A stretch of 64,000 nucleotides of DNA from Microbulbifer variabilis ATCC 700307 (GCF_000380565.1 NZ_AQYJ01000029.1:620001-684000); one strand, 5' to 3'; positions 1 through 12,300 are shown, counted from the stretch's first letter. The notes: generated from the letters alone by a model not told the origin. A program made the numbers and translations.

Positions 1-39
1 TACAAAAAACGTCGGTGCAACAATCAGCAGAGTAGCCTC

Positions 40-660
40 ATGATTAAGGTGGGAGTTGTTTACCATTCAGTTTGCGGCACTACCAAGGCACTCGCAGAAG
101 CTGTTGTAAAGGGGGTTAATAATCTAACCGGGTGTGAGGGGGTAGCCTTGGCTGTTGAGGGACAGCATATACGGGCAGGGCGCTTCGATAACCAAAGAAT
201 AATGGCTCAGTTGGACGAGTGTGAGGCGATTGTGCTGGGTTCGCCAACTTTTATGGGGAATGTTTCAGCGCAATTTAAGTCATTTATAGATGCTGCCAGT
301 GATCGTTACAGTGAGCTTAAATGGGCGGACAAGTTGGCTGCGGGTTTTACTATTGGCAGCAACTACAGTGGAGATCAGCTTAATACCATCCAGGCCCTGC
401 AGATATTTTCCTCCCAAATGGGAATGCTCTGGGTCCCTCTCGATATCTTACCTAGTCGGGATATACAAGGGAGAAATCGAGGTGGTTGCCAGTTGGGTTT
501 GATTGCCGTAGAGGAGAGTGGGGGTGGTATTCATGAGCTGGATCGGCTAACTGCAGTATATTTAGGAGAGCGGGTCGGGCGTGTTGTCTCTAGAGGAAAT
601 TATACCGCCAGTATTTCTACGGTCGCTACCCTGCAAAGAGAGGAGGTGGAGAGAGTTTAG
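40..660 (+). CDS. WrbA-like flavodoxin family protein
   Basis: A 206-residue flavodoxin-fold protein. The N-terminus has the phosphate-binding pattern of flavodoxins (VVYHSVCGTTKALAEAV, residues 6-22), followed by a central strand-loop IVLGSPTFMGNVSAQFKSF (about 64-82) that in this family contacts the FMN ring. The GSNYSGD segment near 117 is typical of WrbA/NAD(P)H-dependent FMN reductase-like proteins. The length is close to WrbA (about 200 residues), so a soluble FMN quinone reductase is the best guess, though the C-terminus is less typical. It stands alone, with about 450 bases of non-coding DNA after it. Family assignment is fairly sure; the substrate is unknown. Confidence 0.75.
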   Translation: MIKVGVVYHSVCGTTKALAEAVVKGVNNLTGCEGVALAVEGQHIRAGRFDNQRIMAQLDECEAIVLGSPTFMGNVSAQFKSFIDAASDRYSELKWADKLAAGFTIGSNYSGDQLNTIQALQIFSSQMGMLWVPLDILPSRDIQGRNRGGCQLGLIAVEESGGGIHELDRLTAVYLGERVGRVVSRGNYTASISTVATLQREEVERV

Positions 661-1111
661 AGCCAATTAATTTGGCAGTCTTCTCCTGGGAGTAGTGCTT
701 GAATTTTGGCTACTTGTTACTCATCTATCGACCTACCAAGTGCGAAGGGTTCGTAAATACCTGTGGCGCCATATGCAATTGCAAGTGAACAGCAACCTTT
801 CGCTGCTGGATGCTTCTCCCGCAGCGAAAGGGCTGGGAATCGATTGACCCACCAATAGCATTAGCATCAAGTCTTTTATCTTTTGAATACAGCTTGGGGA
901 CTGCATATTTAGCCAACAGTAAATGTAAAAACTATACACTTACAAAGTCGTTATCATATTGTTTAACTAATTAATTTAAAAATCCGAGTATTCGGTAATC
1001 AGAAGGTAAGGTTGAAGTTATATAGCGAACAAAGGGCGACTATTTGCGCTAGCAGCGGCTAAAAGAAGGGTTTGGACTTAACTTAGTAATAGCTAGCTTT
1101 GCGCGATAGAA
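661..1111. other. Intergenic region with an 11-bp inverted repeat
   Basis: No convincing gene is seen in these 451 bases. They contain a perfect 11-base inverted repeat (796-806 pairing with 821-831, 14-base loop) and an AT-rich stretch at about 930-985 that could hold a promoter for the following gene. The hairpin has no T-run after it, so it is not an obvious terminator. Confidence 0.5.
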
Positions 1112-1720
1112 ATGATGCAACACAAGTCCTTTTTGTCTAGTCGTATCAATGCACTCAGTGATGGCGTTTTTGCTATCGCCATGACCCTGCTGGTGTTTAA
1201 CATTCAAATTCCTGACTTGGTAGATATTAAGCCGGGCGAGGATTTTCAAACCAAAATGCAGCAACAGATTCCTCATATATTTTCCTGGCTATTGAGTGTT
1301 GCAATCCTTTGTCGTTTATGGCTCAACCACAATCACTTGATGGCTGATCATGAGTCTAAGTCTGTGGGCTTTACCAGCCTTAACTTTCTATTACTTGGTG
1401 CGGTTGCTTTTATTCCTTTTCCATCGGCTTTGTTGGGAGAGTATCCAGATCAAGCCTGGTCGGTAATTTTATTGTCCATCAGTTACGCAGTTGCTGCGCT
1501 GGCAATTGCAGGAATGTGGTTTATTGCTCCAAATAGAGCGAGTGTGAGTGGGAAAAGGGTGCTATTAGTGAGCATGGTCATGTTGCTGACCAGCATTTTG
1601 GCATGTCTCTTAACAATCTTTAATCCCTATTGGGGATTGGCGCTTTGGATAACGTACGTTGTGGGTATAGCTCCATTAGCTTACCTAATGGAGCGTTATG
1701 TCTTTGTCGAGGCTGATTAG
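1112..1720 (+). CDS. TMEM175/DUF1211-family predicted potassium channel
   Basis: A 202-residue membrane protein. Residues 11-31 carry the TMEM175 signature R-I-N-A-L-S-D-G-V-F-A-I-A-M-T-L-L-V-F-N-I in the first transmembrane helix; in this family that helix lines a K+-selective pore. A second family feature, a WLNHNHL motif, sits near residue 71. About six hydrophobic segments can be drawn, which fits one bacterial TMEM175 subunit (these assemble as tetramers). It probably conducts K+ across the inner membrane. There are two adjacent ATGs (1112 and 1115) and no clear partner gene. Family assignment is strong; conductance is inferred. Confidence 0.8.
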   Translation: MMQHKSFLSSRINALSDGVFAIAMTLLVFNIQIPDLVDIKPGEDFQTKMQQQIPHIFSWLLSVAILCRLWLNHNHLMADHESKSVGFTSLNFLLLGAVAFIPFPSALLGEYPDQAWSVILLSISYAVAALAIAGMWFIAPNRASVSGKRVLLVSMVMLLTSILACLLTIFNPYWGLALWITYVVGIAPLAYLMERYVFVEAD

Positions 1721-1758
1721 TCTCTGATGGGAAAGGCCTGTACAGTGTAATACTACGG

Positions 1759-2199
1759 TTAACTCTTTTGTAAGGGGCAGCCGAACTCTTGCAACATTTT
1801 AATATGAGGGATTCCGGCTTCATAAAAAACAGGCCCCTCCGTTGTAAAACCAGCTTTAGCATAAAAGCCTTTGGCATGTTGTTGGGCGTGAAGGTAGACT
1901 TTGCGATAACCATGCTGTTTAGCATGATTACAGATTGCTATTAGTAGTTGAGCACCGAGTCCCAGGCCACGGGCAGCTTTGCTAATCGCCATGCGGCCAA
2001 TCTTACCATCTGTTGTCAACCGACCAGTGCCAACTGGAATGCCTGTACGAAAAACCAGGAAGTGTTGTGCGCTTTCTTCTTGATCATCCCACTCCAATTC
2101 CATGGGAACATTTTGTTCTCGCACAAATACGGCTTCTCGAATTGCCCGAATTCTCTCCCTTTCACTATTCCATTCAGCTGGGCGAATGAGAGTGTCCAT
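1759..2199 (-). CDS. GNAT family N-acetyltransferase
   Basis: A 146-residue single-domain acetyltransferase of the ElaA/YjcF-like type. It has the acetyl-CoA pyrophosphate-binding pattern G-R-M-A-I...R-G-L-G-L-G-A-Q-L-L around residues 68-86 and the C-terminal strand pair of the GNAT fold (YLHAQQHAKGFYAKAGF, about 101-117). The substrate cannot be read from sequence. It is the last gene of the minus-strand run that starts at rluE, beginning one base after the roxA stop, so co-transcription and translational coupling with roxA are likely. The roxA partner raises, but does not prove, a ribosome-related substrate. Confidence 0.8.
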   Translation of the reverse strand: MDTLIRPAEWNSERERIRAIREAVFVREQNVPMELEWDDQEESAQHFLVFRTGIPVGTGRLTTDGKIGRMAISKAARGLGLGAQLLIAICNHAKQHGYRKVYLHAQQHAKGFYAKAGFTTEGPVFYEAGIPHIKMLQEFGCPLQKS

Positions 2200-2200
2200 T

Positions 2201-3367
2201 TCAGAAGTCCTCAGGTGGATAGATCAATGTGCCCTGTGCAACCAGTTGATCGAGAAGGCCGCTGACTTCGGCTATTTCCGGGAAAGCTTCGATATCATTC
2301 CAGGTTACTTCATGGGAGTCAGCGAACTGTTCGGCAAATACCAGTGGGCAGGGGAAGGCCTCACCATCAACAAACAAAGTGGCTGGTTCGCGGCAAAAGG
2401 CAGCGCGGGAGGCGGGGTTTAATACCAGTTGTACTCCCTTGGGCATCTGCTCGCGCCAATCTACTGCGTCATCTGCATCCAATGCCACTGTGTCCGGGTA
2501 TTTTGCTTCAGTCATAACCGCGCCAAACCACTGGGCGATTTTTTCCGGTTGCTGCAGCCACTCGCCGAGCTGTTGTTGCAGGCGGGCAACAGAGGCGGGA
2601 TCAATTTCCGCTGGGTTTTTCGCCACTTCAGCACCGGCATCGGTGTAGCGCTGGCTGTCCGGTAAATCCATAGCGATTTCAGCGGCGAGATCTTCGAGGA
2701 TCGCGGCGGCGGAAGGGGCGCGGAAACCAATGGAAATTGTGGTGCATCCGCCTTCGGCTATTCCCCAGTGGCTGTATTGGGGCGGCAAGTAAAGCATATC
2801 GCCGGGCTCTAGTACCCAGCTGTTTTCTGCTTCGAATTCTTTCAGGATATTGAGGGACGTTCCTTCAAGGCGAGGATTGCTTTCATCCACCTTGGGGCCT
2901 TGTTGCCACAAACGCTTGCCTTCGGCCTGGAGAAGAAACACATCGTAGTGATCGTAGTGGGGACCAACGCTGCCCTTATCGGCGGCGTAACTGATCATCA
3001 CATCATCCAGGCGCCAGTCGGGGATAAAGCGGAAGAAATCTTTCAGTTCAGCAATTTCTGACATCCACTGATCGACAGCTTGTACCAGCAGGGTCCAGTG
3101 GGTTTTAGGGAGGGAAAGAAAATCTTCTTCAGTGAATGGACCTGTGCGCAGCTCCCAGGGACCGCTCTTGCCATTCTCCAATACCAAGCGAGATTCGACC
3201 GCTTCCTCCAGGGCCATACCTGCGAGTTCTTCCCCGGAAATGGGCGACTCAAAATTGGCGAAAGCATTGCGTATCAGCAGGGGTTTCTGCTGCCAATAGT
3301 CACGCATAAAAACTTCGATGGGCATGTCGCCAAGGTGGGTAAGGGGGCTGGCCACGGTAACTCTCAC
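2201..3367 (-). CDS. roxA: Ribosomal protein uL16 3-hydroxylase (RoxA/YcfD), JmjC-cupin dioxygenase
   Basis: A 388-residue Fe(II)/2-oxoglutarate oxygenase of the YcfD family, which in E. coli hydroxylates an arginine of ribosomal protein uL16. The iron-binding HxD is visible as H137 and D139 in the segment GPHYDHYDVFLLQAEGKRLW, with a later His in YLPPQYSHWG as the third ligand. The C-terminal third matches the dimerisation and winged-helix part of YcfD by position and length. The start used is GTG at 3367; a second GTG at 3355 or the ATG at 3325 is possible. It follows purB, as ycfD lies near purB in E. coli. Confidence 0.9.
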   Translation of the reverse strand: MRVTVASPLTHLGDMPIEVFMRDYWQQKPLLIRNAFANFESPISGEELAGMALEEAVESRLVLENGKSGPWELRTGPFTEEDFLSLPKTHWTLLVQAVDQWMSEIAELKDFFRFIPDWRLDDVMISYAADKGSVGPHYDHYDVFLLQAEGKRLWQQGPKVDESNPRLEGTSLNILKEFEAENSWVLEPGDMLYLPPQYSHWGIAEGGCTTISIGFRAPSAAAILEDLAAEIAMDLPDSQRYTDAGAEVAKNPAEIDPASVARLQQQLGEWLQQPEKIAQWFGAVMTEAKYPDTVALDADDAVDWREQMPKGVQLVLNPASRAAFCREPATLFVDGEAFPCPLVFAEQFADSHEVTWNDIEAFPEIAEVSGLLDQLVAQGTLIYPPEDF

Positions 3368-3445
3368 TGTCAGAAGGCTGGGGTTTGTGTCTGGATATTC
3401 TGAGGCTCGGAAACTATCCAGCGTACTTTTGTATTTTTTAAAAGA

Positions 3446-3475
3446 TGACCAGCCGCACCAGGTGCGGCTGGTAGC
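3446..3475 (-). terminator. Probable rho-independent terminator of purB
   Basis: A perfect 11-base stem (3448-3458 with 3462-3472, GC-rich, 3-base loop) lies just downstream of the purB stop codon. Read on the minus strand it is followed by a T-rich tract. It may give partial termination before roxA. Confidence 0.7.
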
Positions 3476-3484
3476 CGGACTCGT

Positions 3485-4873
<1,389 letters not shown>

Positions 4874-5509
4874 TTAGTGTTCTATAGATTCGATATGTGC
4901 GATCCATTCGTCGGTCGCACGCAAAAGCTTTTTGCGTTGGAACAACAGGTGTAGGCGACGCCCACCCAGCTGTCGCCATAGTGTCGCCGAGCGAACACCG
5001 GCAAACAGCATTGAGCGAATTTGATTGGCGATACGTTGCTGTTGCAGGTAGTTAAAATCGCCGAGAACCTGAATACGAAAGCGGAAGGTGCCGAGGGTGT
5101 CACTATAGGTGCTGGCCAGATTGGAAAAGATATTTTCGTGAGTCAGTGAAAAGTGTTCGGCTTGACCCTTGGCTTTCTCCAGGCGGCTGCCGATAACGGA
5201 AAGCAGGTCCTTTTTCTTGCTCAATTGTCGTTGCAAGTAGAGGACGGAGAGTGTGTAGCGCAGGCAATCTGTGTACTCGGGATGTTGCCGGGACTGCAAT
5301 ATTTGTTTGGAGACCTTAAGGCCGGGCAGCAGGTGCTTTGCCCCTGCAAAAATATCCTCAGTGCGGTCGGGGTTAATCTGGAAGAGGCTGTACACCCCCG
5401 TTTCCAGTTGCGCCTGGGGCGCCGTGCCAGTTTTGGCAAGGCGCTCCACCAGAGTTGCGGATTGAAAAATTCCGGCCAGTGCCAATGCCTGATCCCGCCA
5501 GTTATTCAA
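4874..5509 (-). CDS. hflD: High-frequency lysogenization protein HflD
   Basis: A 211-residue helical protein matching HflD (about 213 residues in E. coli) across its length, with the family segments RDQALALAGIFQSATLVE at the start and ANQIRSMLFAGVRSATLWRQ near 160-180. HflD is a membrane-associated protein that lowers lambda CII activity in E. coli; its cellular role outside phage infection is not settled. Its position between mnmA and purB is the classic context and supports the call. Confidence 0.95.
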   Translation of the reverse strand: MNNWRDQALALAGIFQSATLVERLAKTGTAPQAQLETGVYSLFQINPDRTEDIFAGAKHLLPGLKVSKQILQSRQHPEYTDCLRYTLSVLYLQRQLSKKKDLLSVIGSRLEKAKGQAEHFSLTHENIFSNLASTYSDTLGTFRFRIQVLGDFNYLQQQRIANQIRSMLFAGVRSATLWRQLGGRRLHLLFQRKKLLRATDEWIAHIESIEH

Positions 5510-5518
5510 AATTGCTCC

Positions 5519-6709
<1,191 letters not shown>

Positions 6710-6761
6710 TTACCTGCGAACGCCCCATTTGACCAAGACCGCTTTGATCTTCCGTTATAGA

Positions 6762-7364
6762 TTATCGCTTTCGGCGAGGTCGATTGCGGTTGAGTGCTGG
6801 TTTTGTTCGGGGTTTGGGGGCGCCAAAAACCTCTTCTGTTCGATACTCGCCAGGCTTTAATGAGTCGAGCTTCCAGCTGCCTATCGCCACCCGGATTAGC
6901 CGCAGGGTAGGGAAGCCGACCGCTGCAGTCATCCGCCTTACCTGGCGATTCCGCCCCTCGGAAATAGTCAGCTCCAGCCAGCTGGTTGGAATCGACTTGC
7001 GTTCGCGAATTGGCGGTGTGCGGGGCCAGGGCTCCATATCAGGCAGGCGCCTGGCCTTGGCCGGTGCGGTTCGGCCATCCTTCAGGTCTACCCCTTGCCT
7101 GAGCATATAAAGAGCATCATCAGTAATTTCACCCTCCACCTGGGCCCAATAGGTCTTGGGCATCTTCCGCTTGGGGTGGCTGATTTGATGTTGTAGCGCT
7201 CCATCATCAGTCAGCAGTAGTAAACCTTCAGAATCGTAGTCCAGGCGGCCCGCCGCATAGAATCCCTTGTGCTGGATATAGTTAGCCAGAGTGGCGCGAT
7301 CCTGATCATCTGTAAATTGGCTTAATACGCCAAAAGGCTTGTTGAGGAGAATAATCTTTGCCAT
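6762..7364 (-). CDS. rluE: 23S rRNA pseudouridine synthase, RluE-type
   Basis: A 200-residue RsuA/RluB/E/F-family pseudouridine synthase without an S4 domain, as in RluE, which modifies U2457 of 23S rRNA in E. coli. The catalytic aspartate is in the motif [19 protein letters not shown] (about residues 37-55). The second family motif [12 protein letters not shown] is near 133-144. The C-terminus is a basic Pro/Arg/Lys tail. It is the first gene of the minus-strand run and divergent from icd. Confidence 0.9.
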   Translation of the reverse strand: MAKIILLNKPFGVLSQFTDDQDRATLANYIQHKGFYAAGRLDYDSEGLLLLTDDGALQHQISHPKRKMPKTYWAQVEGEITDDALYMLRQGVDLKDGRTAPAKARRLPDMEPWPRTPPIRERKSIPTSWLELTISEGRNRQVRRMTAAVGFPTLRLIRVAIGSWKLDSLKPGEYRTEEVFGAPKPRTKPALNRNRPRRKR

Positions 7365-7513
7365 AAGAAAAATTGAGTATTGTAATCCAACTACAAAAAT
7401 TAACCGAGGCTGCTATAATCCCGCCGTTTTTTATCCCCGCCCAATGGTCCCGGGGGAGCGGTGCAAGCAACGCTGGACCTAAAAAGTCATAGAATTTTGG
7501 GAGTTTACGCAAT

Positions 7514-8764
7514 ATGGGTCATATCCAAGTGCCGGCAGACGGCGAAAAAGTTACAGTCAATTCCGACGGTTCGCTGAATGTTCCGAATCGCCCGGTTATT
7601 CCTTTCATCGAGGGTGACGGCATCGGTGTGGATATCACCCCGGTAATGCGCAAGGTGATCGACGCGTCTGTAGAAAAAGCTTTCGGCGGCGAAAAGAAAA
7701 TCGAGTGGATGGAAATCTACTGCGGTGAGAAAGCGGCAGAGACTTACGCTGGCGACTGGTTCCCGGCTGAAACCCTCGAAGCGATCAAAGACTACGTTGT
7801 TAGCATTAAAGGCCCTCTGACCACTCCAGTAGGTGGAGGCTTCCGTTCCCTGAACGTTGCCCTGCGTCAGGAGCTGGATCTGTACGTATGTCAGCGCCCG
7901 GTGCGCTGGTTCAGCGGTGTACCTTCTCCGGTTAAAGAGCCGAACAAGGTAGACATGGTTATCTTCCGTGAAAACTCCGAAGATATCTACGCTGGTATCG
8001 AGTGGAAAGCCGACACTGACGAAGCTAAGAAAGTTATCAAGTTCCTGCAGGACGAGATGGGTGTTAAGAAGATCCGTTTCCCTGAGAACTGTGGTATCGG
8101 TGTTAAGCCGGTTTCTGCAGAAGGTACCAAGCGTCTCGTGCGCAAGGCTATCCAGTACGCTGTCGACCAGGATCGCGATTCTGTAACCCTGGTACACAAA
8201 GGCAACATCATGAAGTTCACCGAAGGTGCCTTCGCTGATTGGGGTTACGAGCTGGCTCGCGACGAGTTTGGCGCTCAGCCGCTGGACGGCGGCCCCTGGC
8301 ACAGCTTCAAGAACCCGAAGACTGGCAAGGAAATCGTTGTTAAGGACGTAATTGCTGACGCTATGCTGCAGCAGATCCTGCTGCGTCCGGCGGAGTACGA
8401 CGTAATTGCTACCCTGAACCTGAACGGTGACTACCTGTCTGACGCACTGGCTGCACAGGTTGGTGGTATTGGTATCGCTCCGGGCGCAAACCTGTCCGAC
8501 GACGTTGCCCTGTTCGAAGCGACTCACGGTACTGCGCCCAAGTACGCTGGCCAGGATAAAGTTAACCCGGGCTCCCTGATTCTTTCCGCTGAGATGATGC
8601 TGCGTCACCTGGGCTGGAACGAAGCTGCTGACCTGGTAATCAAGGGCATGGAAGGTGCTATCGAAGCCAAAACTGTAACCTACGATTTCGAGCGTCTGAT
8701 GGACGGTGCTGAGCTGAAGTCCTGTTCTGCGTTTGGTGACGAAGTTATCAAGCACATGGCATAA
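7514..8764 (+). CDS. icd: NADP-dependent isocitrate dehydrogenase
   Basis: A 416-residue TCA-cycle enzyme converting isocitrate to 2-oxoglutarate and CO2 with NADP. It matches E. coli Icd in length and motifs: the isocitrate-binding serine loop [20 protein letters not shown] (near residue 100-120), the substrate arginines and Lys of [17 protein letters not shown] (near 223-240), and the metal-binding aspartates of [17 protein letters not shown]. Codon use is strongly biased to a few codons, as expected for a highly expressed gene. It starts a new transcript divergent from rluE and ends in a strong terminator shared with cspD. Confidence 0.98.
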   Translation: MGHIQVPADGEKVTVNSDGSLNVPNRPVIPFIEGDGIGVDITPVMRKVIDASVEKAFGGEKKIEWMEIYCGEKAAETYAGDWFPAETLEAIKDYVVSIKGPLTTPVGGGFRSLNVALRQELDLYVCQRPVRWFSGVPSPVKEPNKVDMVIFRENSEDIYAGIEWKADTDEAKKVIKFLQDEMGVKKIRFPENCGIGVKPVSAEGTKRLVRKAIQYAVDQDRDSVTLVHKGNIMKFTEGAFADWGYELARDEFGAQPLDGGPWHSFKNPKTGKEIVVKDVIADAMLQQILLRPAEYDVIATLNLNGDYLSDALAAQVGGIGIAPGANLSDDVALFEATHGTAPKYAGQDKVNPGSLILSAEMMLRHLGWNEAADLVIKGMEGAIEAKTVTYDFERLMDGAELKSCSAFGDEVIKHMA

Positions 8765-8810
8765 AGGTGCCAAATTGGATGCCGGGCTTTGAGGCTCAGT
8801 TCCGATAGTA

Positions 8811-8847
8811 AAAAGGCCCTTCACTGTGCAGTGAAGGGCCTTTTTTT
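8811..8847. terminator. Bidirectional rho-independent terminator between icd and cspD
   Basis: A perfect 14- to 15-base stem (8811-8825 with 8830-8844), loop gtgc, flanked by an A-run on one side and a T-run on the other. It can stop transcription of icd on the plus strand and of cspD on the minus strand. Confidence 0.92.
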
Positions 8848-8871
8848 GCGTGCGAACTTGCCGCAATAAGG

Positions 8872-9174
8872 CTAGTCGAGAGCCTCCGCTTCCTTTTCTC
8901 TCGCGCTCTCGGCATAGGCCGGTTCGGAGTTTGGAATGGAAGGTTTGCTGGCAGTGGGCATATCGCCCGAGGGCACAGTAGAAATATTGGCGGCGTGGTA
9001 GCCTTTATCGCCCCTGACGATATCAAAGGTGACTTGCTGACCAGCTTTCAGGGTTCGGTAGCCTTCCATCTGAATGGCGGAATAGTGCGCGAACAGATCC
9101 TCCCCTCCTTCATCTGCAAGAATAAACCCATATCCCTTTGCGTTGTTGAACCACTTCACGGTACCGGTAGGCAT
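8872..9174 (-). CDS. cspD: Cold-shock domain protein, CspD-like, with C-terminal tail
   Basis: A 100-residue protein with a cold-shock domain in residues 1-68. The nucleic-acid-binding motifs RNP1 (KGYGFILA) and RNP2 (DLFAHYSAI) are both present. The position next to clpS-clpA matches cspD, whose E. coli product inhibits replication initiation in stationary phase. The last ~32 residues are a Ser/Pro/Glu-rich acidic tail not belonging to the fold. It is divergent from clpS, with about 280 bases of shared upstream DNA. Confidence 0.88.
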   Translation of the reverse strand: MPTGTVKWFNNAKGYGFILADEGGEDLFAHYSAIQMEGYRTLKAGQQVTFDIVRGDKGYHAANISTVPSGDMPTASKPSIPNSEPAYAESAREKEAEALD

Positions 9175-9454
9175 AACGAATTCCCTCTAATTGCCTGAGT
9201 GACCAGTTGGCCACCTTACAGAGTTTTTATATTTATTTGACCTGCGGATTAATCGACTGCGATCCTATCTGCGATTAACGGCTGTGAACGTGCAGGCACT
9301 AACTCTTGTAGTCAACTGGTATGGGAATGTCAAGAAACGCAGGTGGACTCTGTGATGTCTCTGTGTCGTTGGTCAAATAAGGTTACAATGGCAGGTTGTT
9401 GATGGTTGCGCAGGTTGCAACATCGAGGCTTTAAAAAATTCATTGATAATTGTT

Positions 9455-9835
9455 ATGAGTATTCCGCAGATCATTACACTAAGCTCCGATATGTCAGAGG
9501 GAGACAGTTACGACTTGGAGGATTCCGATGGCGGGCTTGCACTGGAGGAGGCGCCACCCAAGTTAAAGCAGCCTCCCATGTATAAGGTCATTATGCTCAA
9601 CGATGACTACACCCCCATGGACTTTGTTGTAGAGACTTTGGAACTGTTTTTTTCAGTCAACCGGGAGCGCGCCACGCAGTTGATGCTGCAAGTACACACG
9701 CGGGGAAAAGCAGTGTGCGGTGTCTATACTCGGGATATAGCGGAGACAAAGGCCGCGCAGGTCAATCAATTCGCCCAGGAGAATGAGCACCCCCTGTTAT
9801 GCGAAATTGAGGCGGATGAAAGTAAAGAAGATTGA
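9455..9835 (+). CDS. clpS: ClpAP adaptor protein ClpS
   Basis: The N-degron adaptor that hands proteins with destabilising N-terminal residues to ClpA. The conserved core is visible: [20 protein letters not shown] (about residues 46-65 of the 126) with the Asn-Asp and Met of the N-degron pocket, then the ClpA-contacting strand. An acidic flexible N-terminal extension precedes it. The ATG at 9455 is used; an in-frame TTG at 9443 is less likely. It lies 134 bases upstream of clpA. The arrangement fits the N-end rule module completed by bpt and aat in this window. Confidence 0.93.
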   Translation: MSIPQIITLSSDMSEGDSYDLEDSDGGLALEEAPPKLKQPPMYKVIMLNDDYTPMDFVVETLELFFSVNRERATQLMLQVHTRGKAVCGVYTRDIAETKAAQVNQFAQENEHPLLCEIEADESKED

Positions 9836-9969
9836 TCTTGAATAGAGCTGCTTTTAAACAAGGGTCCCGTCACCTGAAGGGAATCAGCCAGGATATAGAC
9901 GCCGGCAAAGGGTGCGCGCCTACCAGCGGAGTCGGCGGGAAATATTGGCGATTAGGGTTTGAGGTTTAG

Positions 9970-12249
9970 ATGCTCAGCAAGGACTTAGAGGTAACGCTTA
10001 ATCTGGCGTTCAAGGGTGCGCGCGCTAAACGGCACGAATTCATGACCGTAGAGCACCTATTGCTGGCGCTTTTGGACAATGAATCTGCGGCTGATGTGTT
10101 GCATGCCTGTGGAGCCGATCTAAGCGCGTTGCGACGTGAGTTGCTGGAGTTCGTAGACTCCACAACGCCATTAATCCCAGAGGCTGATACAGACCGTGAG
10201 ACTCAGCCCACACTCGGGTTCCAGAGGGTCCTGCAAAGGGCCGTTTTCCATGTCCAGTCATCCGGTAAAAAGGAAGTCACAGGGGCTAATGTCCTCGTTG
10301 CTATTTTTTGTGAGCAGGAAAGTCAGGCTGTTTACTATCTGAAACAGCAGAGTGTTGCTCGTATTGATGTGGTGAATTACATCACCCATGGCATTTCCCG
10401 CGTAGGATCCAGTGGTAATAATCACCACCATGGCTCCGATACGACGCCTGAACAGGTTGATGAAGAGATCAGCGGGGGTGCAGAGCCAGGTGGCTCCGAT
10501 CCACTGGAAAGTTATGCGACCAACCTGAACCAAGAGGCTATCCTCGGCCGCATTGACCCCCTGGTAGGGCGTGGGCCCGAAGTGGAACGGGTAACCCAGG
10601 TTCTGGCCAGGCGCCGCAAAAACAATCCGCTGCTTGTTGGTGAGTCTGGTGTTGGTAAGACCGCCATTGCTGAGGGGCTTGCTCGCCGTATAGTGGACGA
10701 AGATATTCCTGAACCGCTCAAAGACAGCACTATTTATTCCCTTGATCTTGGCTCCCTTCTGGCCGGGACAAAATACCGGGGAGATTTTGAAAAGCGCTTT
10801 AAAGCATTGTTGGCTGAATTAAAAAAGCGCGAGCACGCAGTACTGTTTATTGACGAAATTCACACGATTATCGGTGCGGGTGCGGCTTCCGGTGGAGTGA
10901 TGGATGCCTCCAATCTGCTTAAGCCACTGCTTTCCAGTGGCCAGCTGCGCTGTATAGGCTCAACGACATTTACTGAGTACCGTGGGATTTTCGAAAAAGA
11001 TCGGGCACTTTCCAGGCGCTTCCAGAAAATTGATGTCAGTGAGCCTTCGGTTGAAGAAACCATCCAAATCCTGCAGGGGTTACGGAGTTGTTTCGAAGAC
11101 CACCACAAGGTGCGTTTTACCGATGCGGCCCTGGATGCCGCGGCACAGCTTTCCAGTCGCCATATCACCGAGCGATTCCTGCCGGATAAAGCAATTGACG
11201 TTATTGATGAGGCCGGCGCCTACCAATCCCTGCTACCTGCGGAGACTCGGAAGGAAGTAATTGGAGTTGGTGAAATTGAGTCCGTGATTGCGAAAATGGC
11301 CCGGATTCCAGCCAAGAGCGTATCGGCATCGGATAAGGAACAGTTATCCAAATTGGACGACAACCTGAAGATGGTTGTGTTTGGCCAGGATAGTGCCATT
11401 GAGGCGCTGAGTACGGCGATCAAGCTTAGCAGGGCGGGTCTCGGTGCGGAGGAGAAGCCCATAGGTTCCTTCCTCTTCTCTGGCCCAACCGGTGTCGGGA
11501 AGACTGAGCTGTGTCGCCAGTTGGCTAAAGTGATGGGAATCGAGTTGATTCGTTTCGATATGTCCGAGTATATGGAGCGCCATACGGTTTCCCGTCTGAT
11601 TGGTGCTCCGCCGGGCTATGTCGGTTTTGATCAGGGCGGACTGCTGACTGATTCTGTGACCAAGCATCCCCACAGTGTTGTGTTACTGGATGAAATTGAG
11701 AAAGCACATCCAGAGGTGTTTAACCTGTTATTGCAGGTGATGGATCACGGTACTCTGACTGACAATAACGGCCGCAAGGCTGATTTCCGCAATGTTATTC
11801 TCATCATGACCACCAATGCAGGTGCTGAGCTGATGAGTCGGCGTTCTATTGGCTTTTCAAATCAGGATCACTCCACCGACGGCATGGAGGAGATCAAGAA
11901 AATGTTCACGCCGGAATTCCGCAATCGCTTGGATAGCATTATCCAGTTCGGGTCATTGCCGCTGGATGTGGTGAAGACGGTGGTGGACAAGTTTATTGTT
12001 GAGCTGCAGGCGCAACTTGATGATTCCCGCGTAACCTTGGCTGTAGATGATGAGGCCCGCGAGTGGCTGGCAATTCGTGGTTATGATGAAAAAATGGGTG
12101 CGCGTCCAATGTCGCGCCTGATTCGTGACAAGCTGCGCAAGCCCCTGGCCGAAGCTGTGTTGTTCGGTGAATTGGCAGAAGAGGGTGGGCGTGTTGCGGT
12201 CACTATCGAGGGTGATGAGCTGGCGATAAAAACTGCGGTTCCAGCCTGA
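9970..12249 (+). CDS. clpA: ATP-dependent Clp protease ATP-binding subunit ClpA
   Basis: A 759-residue AAA+ unfoldase that pairs with ClpP. An N-terminal repeat domain (about 1-150) carries the ClpS-binding site. Two ATPase modules follow, with Walker A motifs GESGVGKT (near 224) and GPTGVGKT (near 504), each with its Walker B (VLFIDEIH and VVLLDEIEKAHPEVFN). Length equals the E. coli protein, and no ClpB-type middle domain is present. The stop is followed by a strong terminator. Confidence 0.97.
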   Translation: MLSKDLEVTLNLAFKGARAKRHEFMTVEHLLLALLDNESAADVLHACGADLSALRRELLEFVDSTTPLIPEADTDRETQPTLGFQRVLQRAVFHVQSSGKKEVTGANVLVAIFCEQESQAVYYLKQQSVARIDVVNYITHGISRVGSSGNNHHHGSDTTPEQVDEEISGGAEPGGSDPLESYATNLNQEAILGRIDPLVGRGPEVERVTQVLARRRKNNPLLVGESGVGKTAIAEGLARRIVDEDIPEPLKDSTIYSLDLGSLLAGTKYRGDFEKRFKALLAELKKREHAVLFIDEIHTIIGAGAASGGVMDASNLLKPLLSSGQLRCIGSTTFTEYRGIFEKDRALSRRFQKIDVSEPSVEETIQILQGLRSCFEDHHKVRFTDAALDAAAQLSSRHITERFLPDKAIDVIDEAGAYQSLLPAETRKEVIGVGEIESVIAKMARIPAKSVSASDKEQLSKLDDNLKMVVFGQDSAIEALSTAIKLSRAGLGAEEKPIGSFLFSGPTGVGKTELCRQLAKVMGIELIRFDMSEYMERHTVSRLIGAPPGYVGFDQGGLLTDSVTKHPHSVVLLDEIEKAHPEVFNLLLQVMDHGTLTDNNGRKADFRNVILIMTTNAGAELMSRRSIGFSNQDHSTDGMEEIKKMFTPEFRNRLDSIIQFGSLPLDVVKTVVDKFIVELQAQLDDSRVTLAVDDEAREWLAIRGYDEKMGARPMSRLIRDKLRKPLAEAVLFGELAEEGGRVAVTIEGDELAIKTAVPA

Positions 12250-12270
12250 CTTTACGTCAGGTTCAACCGA

Positions 12271-12300
12271 AAAAAGCCACCTTGCGGTGGCTTTTTTTTT
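12271..12300. terminator. Terminator after clpA
   Basis: Hairpin with an A-run, stem gccacc/ggtggc (12276-12281 with 12286-12291), loop ttgc and a ten-base T-run. It suits clpA on the plus strand and, through its A-run, infA on the minus strand. Confidence 0.9.

Noticed and set aside
7505-8866. A 453-codon open frame on the minus strand opposite icd
   Set aside because: It is an antisense shadow created by the biased codon use of icd; no domain is recognisable and icd is certain.
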